DNA of 49,090 nucleotides from Terfezia claveryi (GCA_015179025.1 WHUX01000310.1:1-49090); one strand, 5' to 3'. Numbered from the stretch's first letter, positions 1-10,456 are shown. Numbers and translations: made by a program. Notes: generated by a model from the letters alone, not told the origin.

Positions 1-3000
1 CAAGCTTGGGTACGCTTACAGGAACGATTCGATCGACGAAACGATACTACTCTCTGGGATGCTATATCCAAAACATTTGCTATCTCTATGCCTCCAGGGG
101 AATCTATGACAACACATGTCAACAGCTATGATACTCAAATTCGCCGGCTCATTGACAGGCTCAAAGAGACCGAAGCTGCCTCCCCTTACCAGCATCTAGC
201 ACGCTATCTTGAGAATGACAATATCAAGGCTCACCACCTCCTGATGACACTCCCTGACACTTACGAGAATATTGTTGACAATCTCCAATCAAAGACAGGA
301 CTAACATACCTCGATGTTCGAACTCGTCTTCTGGAACTCTCCTCCTCCTCCCTCGAAATTGTCTCCAAGAACAAAGCTCTCTTCAATAAAAGAGAGAACA
401 ACAATACCTCCAACAAGCCGAACAAAAAACCTAATCCTACACGTCAAGGCAAAACGGCTCCAGTCTCGGGAAACAATTGCAGTTGGTGCAAGTCCAAAGG
501 CAAGCCTTTCCAAGGTCATACGTTCAAGACCTGTCAAGAACTCAAGAAGCACAATACCAATCGTTCGAATGCCCAAAACCCTTCTCCTTCTGGAAAGGAG
601 ATTGTCCTACACCGAGCAGCTACTGCTCAACAACTCTTCGATGATGACAATGGTGTAGCCATGGTTGTCAAAGCCACCTCCTCCGCTCTCCAAAACTCTC
701 CCTCTTCCTCCCATTCTGGTGTATCCGCTAACTACACTACATATGAGGTATGGATTCTTGACACAGGTGCTTCATACCATATCACTGCTGACTTCTCTCA
801 TCTTCTCGATCCAGTCCGTTGCCATGTAGGCCTCACGGTTGGTGGTGGAAGAGTGATGTGGGCCACACATCAAGGGAATGTTTCTTTGGATATCGAAGTT
901 GCTGGAAGTGTGATTCATGTTAGCCTCTCTGATGTTTTGTATGTGCCGGATTGGAATGAGGTCTGTTTAATTTCTTGGAGGAAAATCGATGAGCTGGGAC
1001 GTTTTCGTTTATTGGGTGAAGATGGTATTTTACAGATACAGAGGAAAATTGATGATTCGGTTGTTATTTCTGCTTCACTTGATCATGGATCCTACCAAGT
1101 ATATCCTATTGTTCGTCATGGAAAGATTTACATGGCTGCCACAGACTATTGGCATCGTGCCCTTGGTCACTCTTCAACACGGTTCTGGTCAAACGCCAGT
1201 GAAATCTACGAAGATGGCAACCTCCTTCCCAAACGTCCAACCTCCCACTTCTGTGATACATGTGCCAAATACAACTCCAAGCAGTCAGTGCCTACATCCG
1301 TCGACAAACCAAAAGGAACAAAACCCTTTGATCTCGTCCATTCTGATCTCATGGGTCCCTTCAAGGTTGAATCTCTTGGGAAACGCAAGTATCTACTAAC
1401 CTTTATTGAAGATACAACTCGCTACTCTGAAGTGAACTTCCTCTATAAAAAGAGTGATGCTGCTCGCTTTATCAAAGCGTATTGTGAAAAGGTTAACACA
1501 ACAACTGAACGATATCCTCGCTCGTTCAGAACTGACCAAGGAGGTGAGTATGTCAACAAGGAATTGGAAGCTTTTTTCGAAGAACGAGGAATAAAGCACC
1601 AGACTACCGCCGCCTATTCCCATCAATCTAATGGCGTTGCAGAACGCTATAACCAAACTTTAACTAGTATGGTTCGACCTTCTCTCGACGATGCACCCCC
1701 TTACCTCTGGGCTGAAGCCTTTAACTGGGCTGCCTATATCAAAAACAGACTGCCTCACTCTGCACTAAATGGAAAAACCCCATTCGAGGCACTCTTCAAC
1801 ATCAAACCAACTCTCTCACACCTTCGTCCTTTCTACTCCAAGTGCTATGTTCACATTCCTGAAGAAAAACGACCTGCTGGCTCAAAACTCGAAGCCAGAG
1901 CACTTGAAGGACATCTTGTTGGTTATACGGAATCAGGTCATATGTTTCGTATCTATATCCCATCTCAACGAAAGGTAGATACCTATCGTCAAGTTAAGTT
2001 TGAACCGTCATCATCTTATACCTCTGTCGATGTACACTTTCCTCCTCTACCTCCGATTACAGCTGAAACTCCATCAACACCACCTGTACCGCTCAGACCT
2101 TCTACTCCAACACCTACCACTACCACTCCTGACACCACTACAACTCCATCTATACCTCTCCCTCCTCCTCCATCAAATCTACAAGAGTACGAACAGCACT
2201 CTGATGAGGATTCTGAGTCAGAGAGAGCTATCGATCCTCCTATTGCTGGTCCCTCAACTCCCCCTCGACGCACAAGAGCCTCTACACCTGCTGCACCTAA
2301 GTCAAGTCGCTCAAAAGAGTTTGCCGAACCTCCAGAAACTCCTAAGCTGGACTACAAGTCATATCCTCAACGAACTCGGAAACAACCCGATCGTTATACT
2401 GACTCTGGCTGGGCTAGACTTGTGGCAGAACCTAATAGCTATAAAGAAGCTATGGCCTCCCTTGATGCTGATGCATGGCAACGAGCTATGCTTGAGGAAC
2501 ACCAGTCAATAATCGATGCTCAGACATGGACGGTCCATGATATGTCAGAGTTACCCTCAGGTCGACAACCTGTTGGTTCTAGGTGGGTATTTAAGGTAAA
2601 GCACAATGCAGATGGATCTGTTGAACGTCACAAAGCAAGAATTGTTGCAAAGGGCTATTCTCAACAAGAAGGCCTTGATTATGATGAAACATTCGCACCA
2701 GTGACACGGTACGACTCCTTACGACTCATCATTGCCCTCGCAATTCACTTCTCTTTGGACATGGATCAACTTGATATCAAGTCAGCTTTCCTGAATGGTG
2801 ATCTAATCGAAGAAATCTGGATGTTACCTCCTCCTGGTATTGGTCTAGATGGCAAGATTCTTCGACTTCACAAAGCCTTGTACGGATTAAAGCAAGCACC
2901 TCTACAGTGGTTTGAACGTCTCTCCTCTGCACTTGCTGAACTCGGCTTCATCTCTCTCCCCTTCGACCCCTGTGTATTTATTAACATGGAACTCAAGGTA

Positions 3001-3960
3001 ATACTTGTTGTTTATGTTGATGACATTACCGCAGTAGGCAAATCTCCTCAGATTAAGATTGTTATTGATCATCTTAAGTCCTACTTTACTGTTACCATCA
3101 AAGGTGGTCTCAAATACATCCTCGGCATCGAAATTATCCCTACAGACAAAGGACTTCAACTCTCCCAACGACAATACATCACCAATATCCTTGAACGCTT
3201 TGGACTTAACAACTGTCGATCAGTTCTCACTCCCATCGACCCCAAAGTACAACTGGTTAAGGCTGACGGTTCAGAACCTCCTCATGAACGTACCTTATAC
3301 CAACAGATGATTGGTTCACTTATGTATCTTGTTACTTGTACTCGTCCTGATCTTGCCTTTTCTGTTTCCTTTCTTTCACGCTTTTCTTCTCATCCTCTAA
3401 AGGTTCATCATACAGCTGTTAAAAGGGTTTTCCGTTATCTTGTTGGATCTCATAATCTTTCTCTTACTTATAAACGTTCTCCTTCTTCGTCTTCTTTGTC
3501 ACTTGTTGGTTATTCTGACGCTGATTATGCTGCTTGTCGTGATACCCGTCGGTCTGTTACTGGTTATGTCTTTCTACTAAACGGTTGTGCTATATCTTGG
3601 TTATCAAAGAAGCAGAACTCTGTTTCTGCCTCCACTACTGAATCTGAGTACATGGCACTCTCAACAACCGCTCGTCAGGCACTCTGGTATATACATGCCT
3701 TCTCTCAACTTGGACACTCTATTCCAGTCCATCTTCACGCAGATAGCACTACCTCTATCAACGTTGCAGAAACCCTCGTCAACAATCCTCGAACGAAGCA
3801 CATCGACGTTGCATATCATTTCACAAGAGAACAACTCATCCTCAAGACATTTACCCTCAGTCATGTTTCTACCGATGAAAACCACGCTGACCTTATGACT
3901 AAAGGTCTTCTTCCTGTACTCCACCACTATCATACTAATAGTCTCGGGCTTACAGAATGA
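1..3960 (+). CDS. Ty1/copia gag-pol polyprotein, 5' end outside window
   Basis: One reading frame runs without a stop from base 1 to the TGA at 3958-3960 (1319 codons in the window), so the true start lies upstream; the first in-window ATG at 88 is probably internal. Counting from that ATG, the order is a UBN2/copia-type gag, a zinc knuckle with unusual spacing (C131, C134, H144, C149), aspartic protease (DTG at 225-227), integrase zinc site (H356, H361, C389, C392) and catalytic triad D420, D483, E519. Then come a Pro/Thr/Ser-rich linker, reverse transcriptase (YVDD at bases 3013-3024) and RNase H ending in the usual HADLMTKGL region. Protease-integrase-RT-RNase H is the copia order. No stop or frameshift is seen, in contrast to every gypsy copy here, so this is the youngest or best preserved element. 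Activity is inferred, not shown. Confidence 0.95.
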   Translation, partial: QAWVRLQERFDRRNDTTLWDAISKTFAISMPPGESMTTHVNSYDTQIRRLIDRLKETEAASPYQHLARYLENDNIKAHHLLMTLPDTYENIVDNLQSKTGLTYLDVRTRLLELSSSSLEIVSKNKALFNKRENNNTSNKPNKKPNPTRQGKTAPVSGNNCSWCKSKGKPFQGHTFKTCQELKKHNTNRSNAQNPSPSGKEIVLHRAATAQQLFDDDNGVAMVVKATSSALQNSPSSSHSGVSANYTTYEVWILDTGASYHITADFSHLLDPVRCHVGLTVGGGRVMWATHQGNVSLDIEVAGSVIHVSLSDVLYVPDWNEVCLISWRKIDELGRFRLLGEDGILQIQRKIDDSVVISASLDHGSYQVYPIVRHGKIYMAATDYWHRALGHSSTRFWSNASEIYEDGNLLPKRPTSHFCDTCAKYNSKQSVPTSVDKPKGTKPFDLVHSDLMGPFKVESLGKRKYLLTFIEDTTRYSEVNFLYKKSDAARFIKAYCEKVNTTTERYPRSFRTDQGGEYVNKELEAFFEERGIKHQTTAAYSHQSNGVAERYNQTLTSMVRPSLDDAPPYLWAEAFNWAAYIKNRLPHSALNGKTPFEALFNIKPTLSHLRPFYSKCYVHIPEEKRPAGSKLEARALEGHLVGYTESGHMFRIYIPSQRKVDTYRQVKFEPSSSYTSVDVHFPPLPPITAETPSTPPVPLRPSTPTPTTTTPDTTTTPSIPLPPPPSNLQEYEQHSDEDSESERAIDPPIAGPSTPPRRTRASTPAAPKSSRSKEFAEPPETPKLDYKSYPQRTRKQPDRYTDSGWARLVAEPNSYKEAMASLDADAWQRAMLEEHQSIIDAQTWTVHDMSELPSGRQPVGSRWVFKVKHNADGSVERHKARIVAKGYSQQEGLDYDETFAPVTRYDSLRLIIALAIHFSLDMDQLDIKSAFLNGDLIEEIWMLPPPGIGLDGKILRLHKALYGLKQAPLQWFERLSSALAELGFISLPFDPCVFINMELKVILVVYVDDITAVGKSPQIKIVIDHLKSYFTVTIKGGLKYILGIEIIPTDKGLQLSQRQYITNILERFGLNNCRSVLTPIDPKVQLVKADGSEPPHERTLYQQMIGSLMYLVTCTRPDLAFSVSFLSRFSSHPLKVHHTAVKRVFRYLVGSHNLSLTYKRSPSSSSLSLVGYSDADYAACRDTRRSVTGYVFLLNGCAISWLSKKQNSVSASTTESEYMALSTTARQALWYIHAFSQLGHSIPVHLHADSTTSINVAETLVNNPRTKHIDVAYHFTREQLILKTFTLSHVSTDENHADLMTKGLLPVLHHYHTNSLGLTE

Positions 3961-3967
3961 GAGAGAG

Positions 3968-4475
3968 TGTTGTGGCATACATTCTGTGCCCTTCCTATGT
4001 CGTTATTACTTTAATATTTCGGCATCTATATTAACTTATATCGTTATATGTTTCTCTATTACGATATCCTTTCTATTATTATCTATCTAGTTTCTATTAC
4101 GAGTACTATACCATGTTTCACCTGCAGCTTACTCTGCATAGTTACTGTACGGTTATACTCACATGTTTATATACCCATGCTCGTTATTTCCCACACTGTC
4201 TTACTTGAATATTACATGCATACAACCTTTCTACTTCTGGATTTCTCTACGTTTATTCCTCTTCAAGTTAGGTTGTCATATGGTTCGTTTCCTCTCCATA
4301 TTCATGTACTTAAGACCGTTGTCCACTCCTCTCTAGATAGTTTAATCAATCACGCACACTGAATTCCCACTGCACTCGTCCTCAACCACATCGTCCTCGC
4401 ACTCCTGTGACTCTAGCTTGCTCAGTAAATTCTCCGCTGGTCACTACGCTACCTTTACGCTGTACCGTTACTATA
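3968..4475 (+). repeat. 3' LTR of the copia element (3' boundary approximate)
   Basis: A purine run, GAGAGAG, follows the stop codon directly and is the likely polypurine tract. The next bases are TGTTGTGGCAT, a typical LTR start. The sequence is non-coding and AT/pyrimidine-rich until gypsy coding sequence is recognisable at about 4494. A CA end near 4475 is plausible but cannot be proved, because the 5' LTR and the left target duplication lie outside the window. Confidence 0.6.
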
Positions 4476-4493
4476 ATCTATCCACTTTAATAC

Positions 4494-4637
4494 GGGCTGT
4501 GTATAGCATGCGGGAAAGGGGACCATTTTATCGCGGCATGTCCCCTCCGAAAAAACCGCTCGATTGCCGCCCACGCCATCTCCGAATCCAGGATTGAGGA
4601 AGTTGATGAATCGGGAAAAGGGGAGTCCCTTGTCTAG
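4494..4637 (+). pseudogene. C-terminal remnant of gypsy A gag with zinc knuckle
   Basis: This frame encodes a CCHC knuckle (C-IA-C-GKGD-H-FIAA-C) starting at codon TGT 4500-4502, followed by a short basic/acidic tail and a TAG at 4635-4637. The upstream part of gag is replaced by the copia LTR. The TAG is probably the natural gag terminator, because the homologous stop is present in copy B at 14888-14890. Pol continues in the -1 frame through the slippery site at 4613. Confidence 0.8.
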
Positions 4638-4658
4638 TTACTGACACTAGCAAGGGAC
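4613..4658 (+). promoter_or_regulatory. Programmed -1 ribosomal frameshift signal between gag and pol (gypsy A)
   Basis: The heptamer G GGA AAA (4613-4619) is in the exact gag phase needed for X XXY YYZ slippage. After a 5-nt spacer (4620-4624) comes an inverted repeat: GTCCCTTG (4625-4632) pairs with CAAGGGAC (4651-4658), and CTAGT (4634-4638) with ACTAG (4646-4650), leaving one bulged T and a 7-nt loop. A -1 shift leads into the pol frame, which is open across the gag stop. Heptamer, spacer and hairpin all match the classical retroviral arrangement. Function is inferred. Confidence 0.8.
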
Positions 4659-7600
4659 CTGCCTCAGGTCATTTGTCTTTGTTGGCGTTTTCTGTTCCTT
4701 CTATGTCTGTTAACGAGTCTCACCTGTTTGGTGAGCACTTTGGTGTACCTATCACAATATCTTTCAATGGTAAAACACTCGTTACAACAGCCCTCGTAGA
4801 CTGTGGAGCCTCAGGAATTGCCTTTATCGACCAGACCTTTGTCAGTAAGCACGCCATACCTACCTCTAAGCTCAAAAGCCCCCGCCTCCTCGACGTTATA
4901 GATGGCCGACCTATTTCTTCTGGAGCCATTACCGACCTTGTCTGCTCACCTGCCCAGGTTGGAGATCACTCCGAAAACCTTCCTATGTTTGTAACATAGC
5001 TTAAATACCCAATTGTCCTCGGAATCCCTTGGCTTCGAATGCACGACGTCTCAGTTAGTTTCGGCTCCTATTCCCTGCAGTTCAACAGCAAATACTGCAA
5101 AAAATACTGCGGAAATCCGAAGACTACCGTCACTGGGTTGTGTGCTCTACCGCCCCTGATAAACTATCCAAACCAGGTGGTTCACTCAACGGCCCATATC
5201 AATGCAACAAATTCGTCTTCCCCTGCCTTCCCAAAGCCCCTTGATATTAACTTCATTGGAGCAGGGGCCTTTGCTTACCTCACCAGGCGGCATAAGCTTA
5301 AGGCACATACCCTTTCAATTTGTGAGATTAATCTGGAAATTAACAAGCTACGGCCGAAGGAGGAGTGGAAAGCCATGGTGCCGGATAAGTACTACGAATT
5401 CATTGACCTGTTCTCGGAAAAAGCCGTGGAAAAGCTGGCGCCGCATCGACCATATGACCATACCATTCCCCTGGTGGAAGGAAAGACCCCACCGTATGGC
5501 CCACTCTATGGGATGTCCCGGCTGGAATTGGAGGCCCTGAAGAAGTACTTGGAGGAGAATCTCAATAAGAGCTTTATTAGGCACAGCTCTTCCCCAGCTG
5601 GAGCCCCTATGCTATTTGTCAAGAAATCAGATGGATCCCTTCAGTTGTGTGTAGATTATCATGGCTTAAATGAAATAACGGTAAAGAACAGGTACCCCTT
5701 GCCTCTGATTCAGGAGACCTGGCAAGGTTATCCAAGGCAAAATGGTTTACCAAACTGGATCTGAGAGGGGCCTATAACCTGGTACGAATTGCAGAGGGTG
5801 AGGAATGGAAAACAGCATTCCGTACCCGGTACGGGTATTTCGAGTATAATATGATGCCTTTCGGTCTGACCAATACCCCCGCCTCTTTCCAGCACTTTAT
5901 TAATGACACCTTAAGAGACTTCCTGGATGTGTTCTGCACTGCTTACCTGAACGATATTCTTATATACTCGGACACCCTAGCGGAACACAAGATCTATGTC
6001 GGACAAGTCCTAGAAAAGCTGGAACAGGCTAGGCTATATCTTAAGCCAGAAAAGTGCGAATTCCATGTGCAGGAGGTGAAGTACCTGGGGTTGATTATCA
6101 CTACCGAAGGCATCAGAATGGACCCTGCCAAAGTTGCCGCGATCCAAGAGTGGGAAACCCCGGCCAACCTGAAGGATGTGCAAGCCTTCCTAGGATTTGC
6201 CAACTTTTATCGCCGATTTATTATGGGATACTCAAGGATCGCAGCACCCCTGACGGCTTTGACGAAGACGAAGGTAGAAGCTGGCTCACTCCCAATGACG
6301 AAAAAGGCCTTCCAATAGAATCTGGCAGCCCAGCTGGCCTTCGAAAACCTCAAAAAGGCCTTCTGTTCAGCGCCAATCCTGGCCCATTTCAACCCCGATC
6401 GAGAATGCATTGTTGAAACTGATGCATCCGACTACGTCTCCGCTAGAATACTGTCCCAAAACAATGATAACGGTATCCTCTATCCAGTGGCTTACTTCTC
6501 CAAGAAGCACTCCCCAACGGAGTGTAACTATGAGATTTATGACAAAGAATTTATAGCCATCATAAGGGCGTTAGAGGAATAGAGACCACACATGGAATCG
6601 GCAAAGGGTGTTATCGAGGTCCTTTCTGACCACAAGAACCTGGAATACTTCACAACCACCAAGTTGCTAAATCGCCGGCAGGCTAGGTGGTCAGAATTCC
6701 TGTCCCGTTTTAACTTCAAGATCAGGTATCGGCCCGGAAAGGCTGGTGGGAAACCAGACGTACTGACCTGGAGATCAGGAGATCTCCCTAAGGGGAGGGA
6801 TAAAAGGCTAAAGTACCAGAACCAGGTGGTACTGAAGCTGGAAAATCTTGACCTGGCCGCCAACGTTCTGGCTAAGGCTGAGGCTGAGGCTGAGGCTAAA
6901 GCGGATATTGGGGATGTCGGGGCTAATATTGTGGATGTCGGGGCCAATGCAGATGCTGGAAGTGATCTCCGACAACAGGTAAAAAGGGCATACGCGGATG
7001 ACTCACTGGCCAAAGACATCATTGTAGCGGTAAATTCTAGCCAGCGCCGCCATGTCAAGATCTCCCTGGCTGAGTGCACTGTTCAGGATGGCCTTCTATA
7101 CCACCTGGACCGACTATACATACCAGAAGGGGACTTGCGCCTCAGCCTGATTGGGGAAGACCATGACACTTTAGCCGCTGGCCACCCTGAAGTAGCTAAA
7201 ACCCTAGAGCTGCTAGCTAGGCAATACACCTGGATCGATCAGCGGAAAGACGTGGAAAGGTATATGCGGAACTGCCATACCTGTAAACGATCAAAGCCTA
7301 CTCGCCATGCCCCCTACGGAACTTTGAAGCCCCTGGAGATCCCGGATCGGCCCTGGCAACACCTGACCATGGACTTCGTAACGGGGTTGCCGGAGGACTC
7401 GGGATTCAATGCTATCTTGATAGTAGTGGACCGATTGACCAAAATGAGGCATATCGTACCTTGCCGCGATACTTGCTCTGCCTCGGACCTAGCCAACCTC
7501 TACCTCAATGCCGTGTTCCAATACCATGGCCTCCCGGACTCAGTCATCTCCGACCGTGGCCCCCAGTTCGTGTCTGAATTCTGGAAGGCATTCTGTGAGC

Positions 7601-8427
7601 TGCTGGGGATGGAAGTGCGTCTCTCCACGGCATATCACCCTCAAACGGATAGCCAATCACAACGAATGAATGCCATCATGGAGCAGTATCTGCGGGCCTA
7701 CATCAGCTATCAGCAGAACAACTGGGTATCCTTGTTGGCAACCTGTGAATTCGCAGCCAACAACTAGTTCTCTGAGTTACTGAAAACCTCCCCGTTCCTG
7801 GCAAATTATGGCTGGCACCCCCGGTTCGTGGACTCCCTAGTACCCCTGCAAAAAGTCAAGGAGAACGCCCCAGCCAAGAAATTCGCTACAGAGATCGCTG
7901 AGCTACACTCCACGTTGAAGTCTGAGGTAGGATATGCCCAAGCCAGGCAAGCAGAGTATACCAATGGATCACGGTTGCCAGCCCCCAGATATCAACCAGG
8001 GGACAAGGTGTGGCTCTCCAGCAGGCACTTCCGAACGGAACGGCCATCTCGCAAGCTGGATCACAAGTTTCTAGGCCCCTACGAGGTGTTAGCAGCTATG
8101 AGCACTCATGCTTATCAGCTGAGATTTCCCAAGGATATCAAGCGCCATCCGGTCATTCATGTCTTGGAAATCGAGCCAGCCGCTGACGATCCCCTTCCCG
8201 AGCAAAAGCAACCCCCACCTCCTCCAGTGGTGATCGCAGGTGAAGAGGAGTGGGAGGTTGAGGAGGCACTAGACTCAAGGAAACACTATAGGCGAGTTCA
8301 GTATAAGGTCAAGTGGGTAGAGGATGAGGAAGCTACCTGGCAACCCGCAAAGGACTTGGAGAATGCGCAGGATTTGGTCGCCCTATTCCACCAGCACTAC
8401 CCAAGGAAGCCTCGCCCAATGGAATGA
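4619..8427 (+). pseudogene. Gypsy A pol: protease-RT-RNase H-integrase-chromodomain, broken
   Basis: The protease-like region has LVDCGASG (about 4790-4815). RT, RNase H and integrase follow, and the chromodomain is at about 8245-8400 (EEWEVEEALDS then YKVKW). Breaks: TAG at 4997-4999; a one-base deletion near 5729, seen against copy D, which shifts frame at the end of the PLPLIQET motif; and TAG at about 6316, 6580 and 7765. Two of the last three fit TGG-to-TAG or CAG-to-TAG. The RT box reads YLND instead of YLDD (AAC at 5950-5952). The integrase glutamate is Gln (CAA at 7660-7662), where copy D keeps Glu. The H2C2 integrase finger is at about 7140-7290. The region between RNase H and integrase carries an Ala/Glu/Asp-rich run. 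Confidence 0.9.
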
Positions 8428-8615
8428 TATTGTGTCTTTTGAGAGTCATATGGTGGGGCCCGTCCAACTCTCGTTCTTCTCGCTCTTCTCGTTCTTCTTG
8501 TTGTTTGGAGTTGGAATCCTTGTCGTTGCCTTTGTTGTTGTTTCCTATATTGATTTTGCCGGTTATCGTGCCCAGGCCTCCTAGTCGCTGGAGCTCCAGC
8601 CTAAAGGGGGGATAG
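8428..8615 (+). other. Gypsy A 3' untranslated segment and polypurine tract
   Basis: Non-coding sequence between the chromodomain stop and the LTR. It ends in the purine tract AAAGGGGGGATAG (8603-8615), placed where plus-strand priming would occur. The same tract is seen in reverse beside the LTR of copy D and in mutated form beside that of copy E. Confidence 0.75.
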
Positions 8616-9132
8616 TGTCACAACCGTGTTCTTAGTCTTGATTTGACACTCGAACAGGCTTGTTCGGGTGTCGTGCTGTTTTGACACTCGAACAGGCTTG
8701 TTCAGGTGTTGTCCATGGTGGATTGTTATCTTAGCTTCCGAGATAGGAATCTCGGGAAGCTTATTCCTTCCATGGCCTTGGCCTGGAATCATGTATATAT
8801 ATCTTCATCCCTCCGCCCTCTCGTTGGATCCCCATCCAACGTCTTGTATATCCAATACAGGGCCTTGCTTCTCTCCACGTTGGTGCATCTCTCTTGTGCA
8901 CCTCCTTGCCTTGCCTCGCCTTGTCTCTGCAACCCAGCTGCCTCCCTTGACACACGCGGCAACTGCTTCCGTGTGTCTCATGTCCCTTGCTCTCTGCCTC
9001 TTGCCTCTTGCCCTTGCCCCCCATCTCAGTCTTCTCCTGGTCACACACGTAGCGTTCCTACATGTGCGATTGCCCCTTGCCACTTCCCCGGCATACCCCT
9101 TGGTCGCCTTGTCCCCCAGAGCCCTTGTTACA
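8616..9132 (+). repeat. 3' LTR of gypsy A
   Basis: The LTR starts TGTCACAA and ends TTGTTACA, short inverted termini, and is 517 bp. Its U3 part holds two copies of a hairpin-forming motif at about 8645-8711 (GACACTCGAACA, loop GGCT, then the reverse complement) and a second stem CCGAGAT/ATCTCGG at about 8738-8756. A TATATATAT run at about 8793-8801 is a plausible TATA region. LTRs of similar length are at 45199-45721 (copy D) and 35384-35890 (copy E), both reversed. Long apparent frames inside it are chance frames in pyrimidine-rich DNA. Confidence 0.85.
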
Positions 9133-9529
9133 ACCATCCTTGTCAATCAATTTGATTTGCATTTCAGTTAGCCAGTTAGCGAACTGTTTAATTCCCTTGT
9201 AACATCCGTTCTTGTATAGTATAGCTGTCTCCCATTATTTGCACAAAATGTTCTTACTAGTAGAGGGTATCAGAAAATCCCGTAGCACTAGTATGAATCT
9301 AAGAATATTGCATTCTTTCCTTTTTCTGTTAGGAATTGATTATAAGTAGTGAATGTACTTGCTTCTATTCTGAATCCAACAATTTCTAAAGCTGAAGCAC
9401 CTTCCAAATCTATTCCTTTGATAATAAACTAATATTGTATTGCTATGGCCCAAGAGTCAAAATATTATGAGTTTTGCCATTTTTTGTCTTCTCCTCTTAT
9501 TTTTTATAGTAGATCAATCTTTATTCCTT
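9133..9529. other. AT-rich stretch without a confident gene
   Basis: No complete gene is visible. On the minus strand a second open segment, shifted in frame, lies at about 9250-9440 and could be the broken continuation of the gene at 9530-10456. Its stops are mostly TAG/TAA. No RNA gene or repeat was recognised. Confidence 0.4.
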
Positions 9530-10456
9530 TTAAAGCATTAGTTGCTTTATAGTTACCCATTGTAACCATTCCTGTTGTAGATTCCCATTGCTGGTGTTTA
9601 ACTGATTTTCCTCATTTTGGTTTTCTTTTAAAGTTTGACTTGCAACTAATGATACCTTATCAGAGTCCGAGCTATCATCTCCGCTATTATCGAGGTCTTG
9701 TCCTCCTTCTTGCATTTTCTGCTTCTGCTGATCTAGTCCTGTGTCTAGATCATCATTGTCTTCTAGTAATTCTATAACTTCTGGTGGTTGGTCTTTGTAG
9801 TCTGGTTCTTTGGCTAACCTAGTCCTCCGTTCTGGTGTCTCAGGTGCTCGACCTTTGCCTTTCAATTGATCTTTTAGTGTTCTTAGGAACGCTCTTGAAA
9901 GTTCTTTGCTAAGATTGAAAAAATCCTCTGCAGTATGTACTAATTCTTCTAGATGAGTACCGCTTATCATGAATGCCATTATTTCTTTCCAGTTGTTTAT
10001 TACCTAATTCGGTTTCCTTAAAAGTGGAACAATAGGTTTCTTTAATTCCTTACTTAAAAATGCATTCATTTCTAAGTCCTTTTCTTTAAATGGGTAAGGT
10101 GTTAGCCATAAATAGTGTTTTACTACAGCTTTCATTAAGAGTTGAGTATCTTCAGGATGATACTGTTAGGTATGTCCCATTGACTGAGTATATTTCAAAA
10201 TCTCCTCGATTGTTGGAAAATGTCTATCCCAAAATTCTTCTGGTGCGAGAGGCAAAGCCATACTAAAATATAGTTTGGTTCCTGCTCCACCTAGTTCTCC
10301 TATTTCTATATCTATGGGCAGATTTATTTTCCCTTCTTTGTTAGGAACTACAAATCTGGTCTTTCTAGGAGTTTCTTCTACTAATTTCTTAATATCTTCA
10401 GGTAACATAGTTAACCATCTCGACCTCTTAGTCTTTTTACTAAGTTCCGATGCCAT
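9530..10456 (-). pseudogene. Unidentified broken minus-strand gene
   Basis: From an ATG at 10456 one frame continues to 9530 (about 308 codons) with two in-frame stops: a TAA at about 10168 and a TAG at about 9998. The TAG lies between residues that read smoothly on both sides. The product starts MASELSKKTKRSRW and has a mixed alpha/beta-like N-terminal half. Its C-terminal third is very acidic and Glu/Asp/Gln/Asn-rich (about 9570-9790), likely disordered or a coiled coil. I do not recognise the family. A retrotransposon gag of another lineage is one possibility, since a minus-strand TATA-like box lies upstream at 11581. An ancient gene hit by RIP is another. The single frame over about 900 bp argues that it was once coding. 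Confidence 0.5.

Larger units (their letters stand above)
4476..9132 (+). mobile_element. Ty3/gypsy chromovirus, copy A (family 1), 5'-truncated
   Basis: The element contains the end of gag, protease, RT, RNase H, integrase, chromodomain, polypurine tract and 3' LTR in that order, which is the Ty3/gypsy order. The 5' LTR and most of gag are missing, because the copia LTR abuts the zinc-knuckle region of gag. Copies B, D and E belong to the same family by protein similarity, and LTRs of similar sequence are seen for A, D and E. A has only a few stops and one single-base frameshift, plus changed catalytic residues in RT and integrase, so it is inactive. Confidence 0.9.

Noticed and set aside
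2016..2273. Gly/Val-rich frame on the minus strand inside copia
   Set aside because: Antisense shadow of the Pro/Thr/Ser-rich linker.
8668..9171. Long open frames on both strands downstream of gypsy A
   Set aside because: They lie wholly in the LTR, in pyrimidine-rich DNA, and lack any family pattern.
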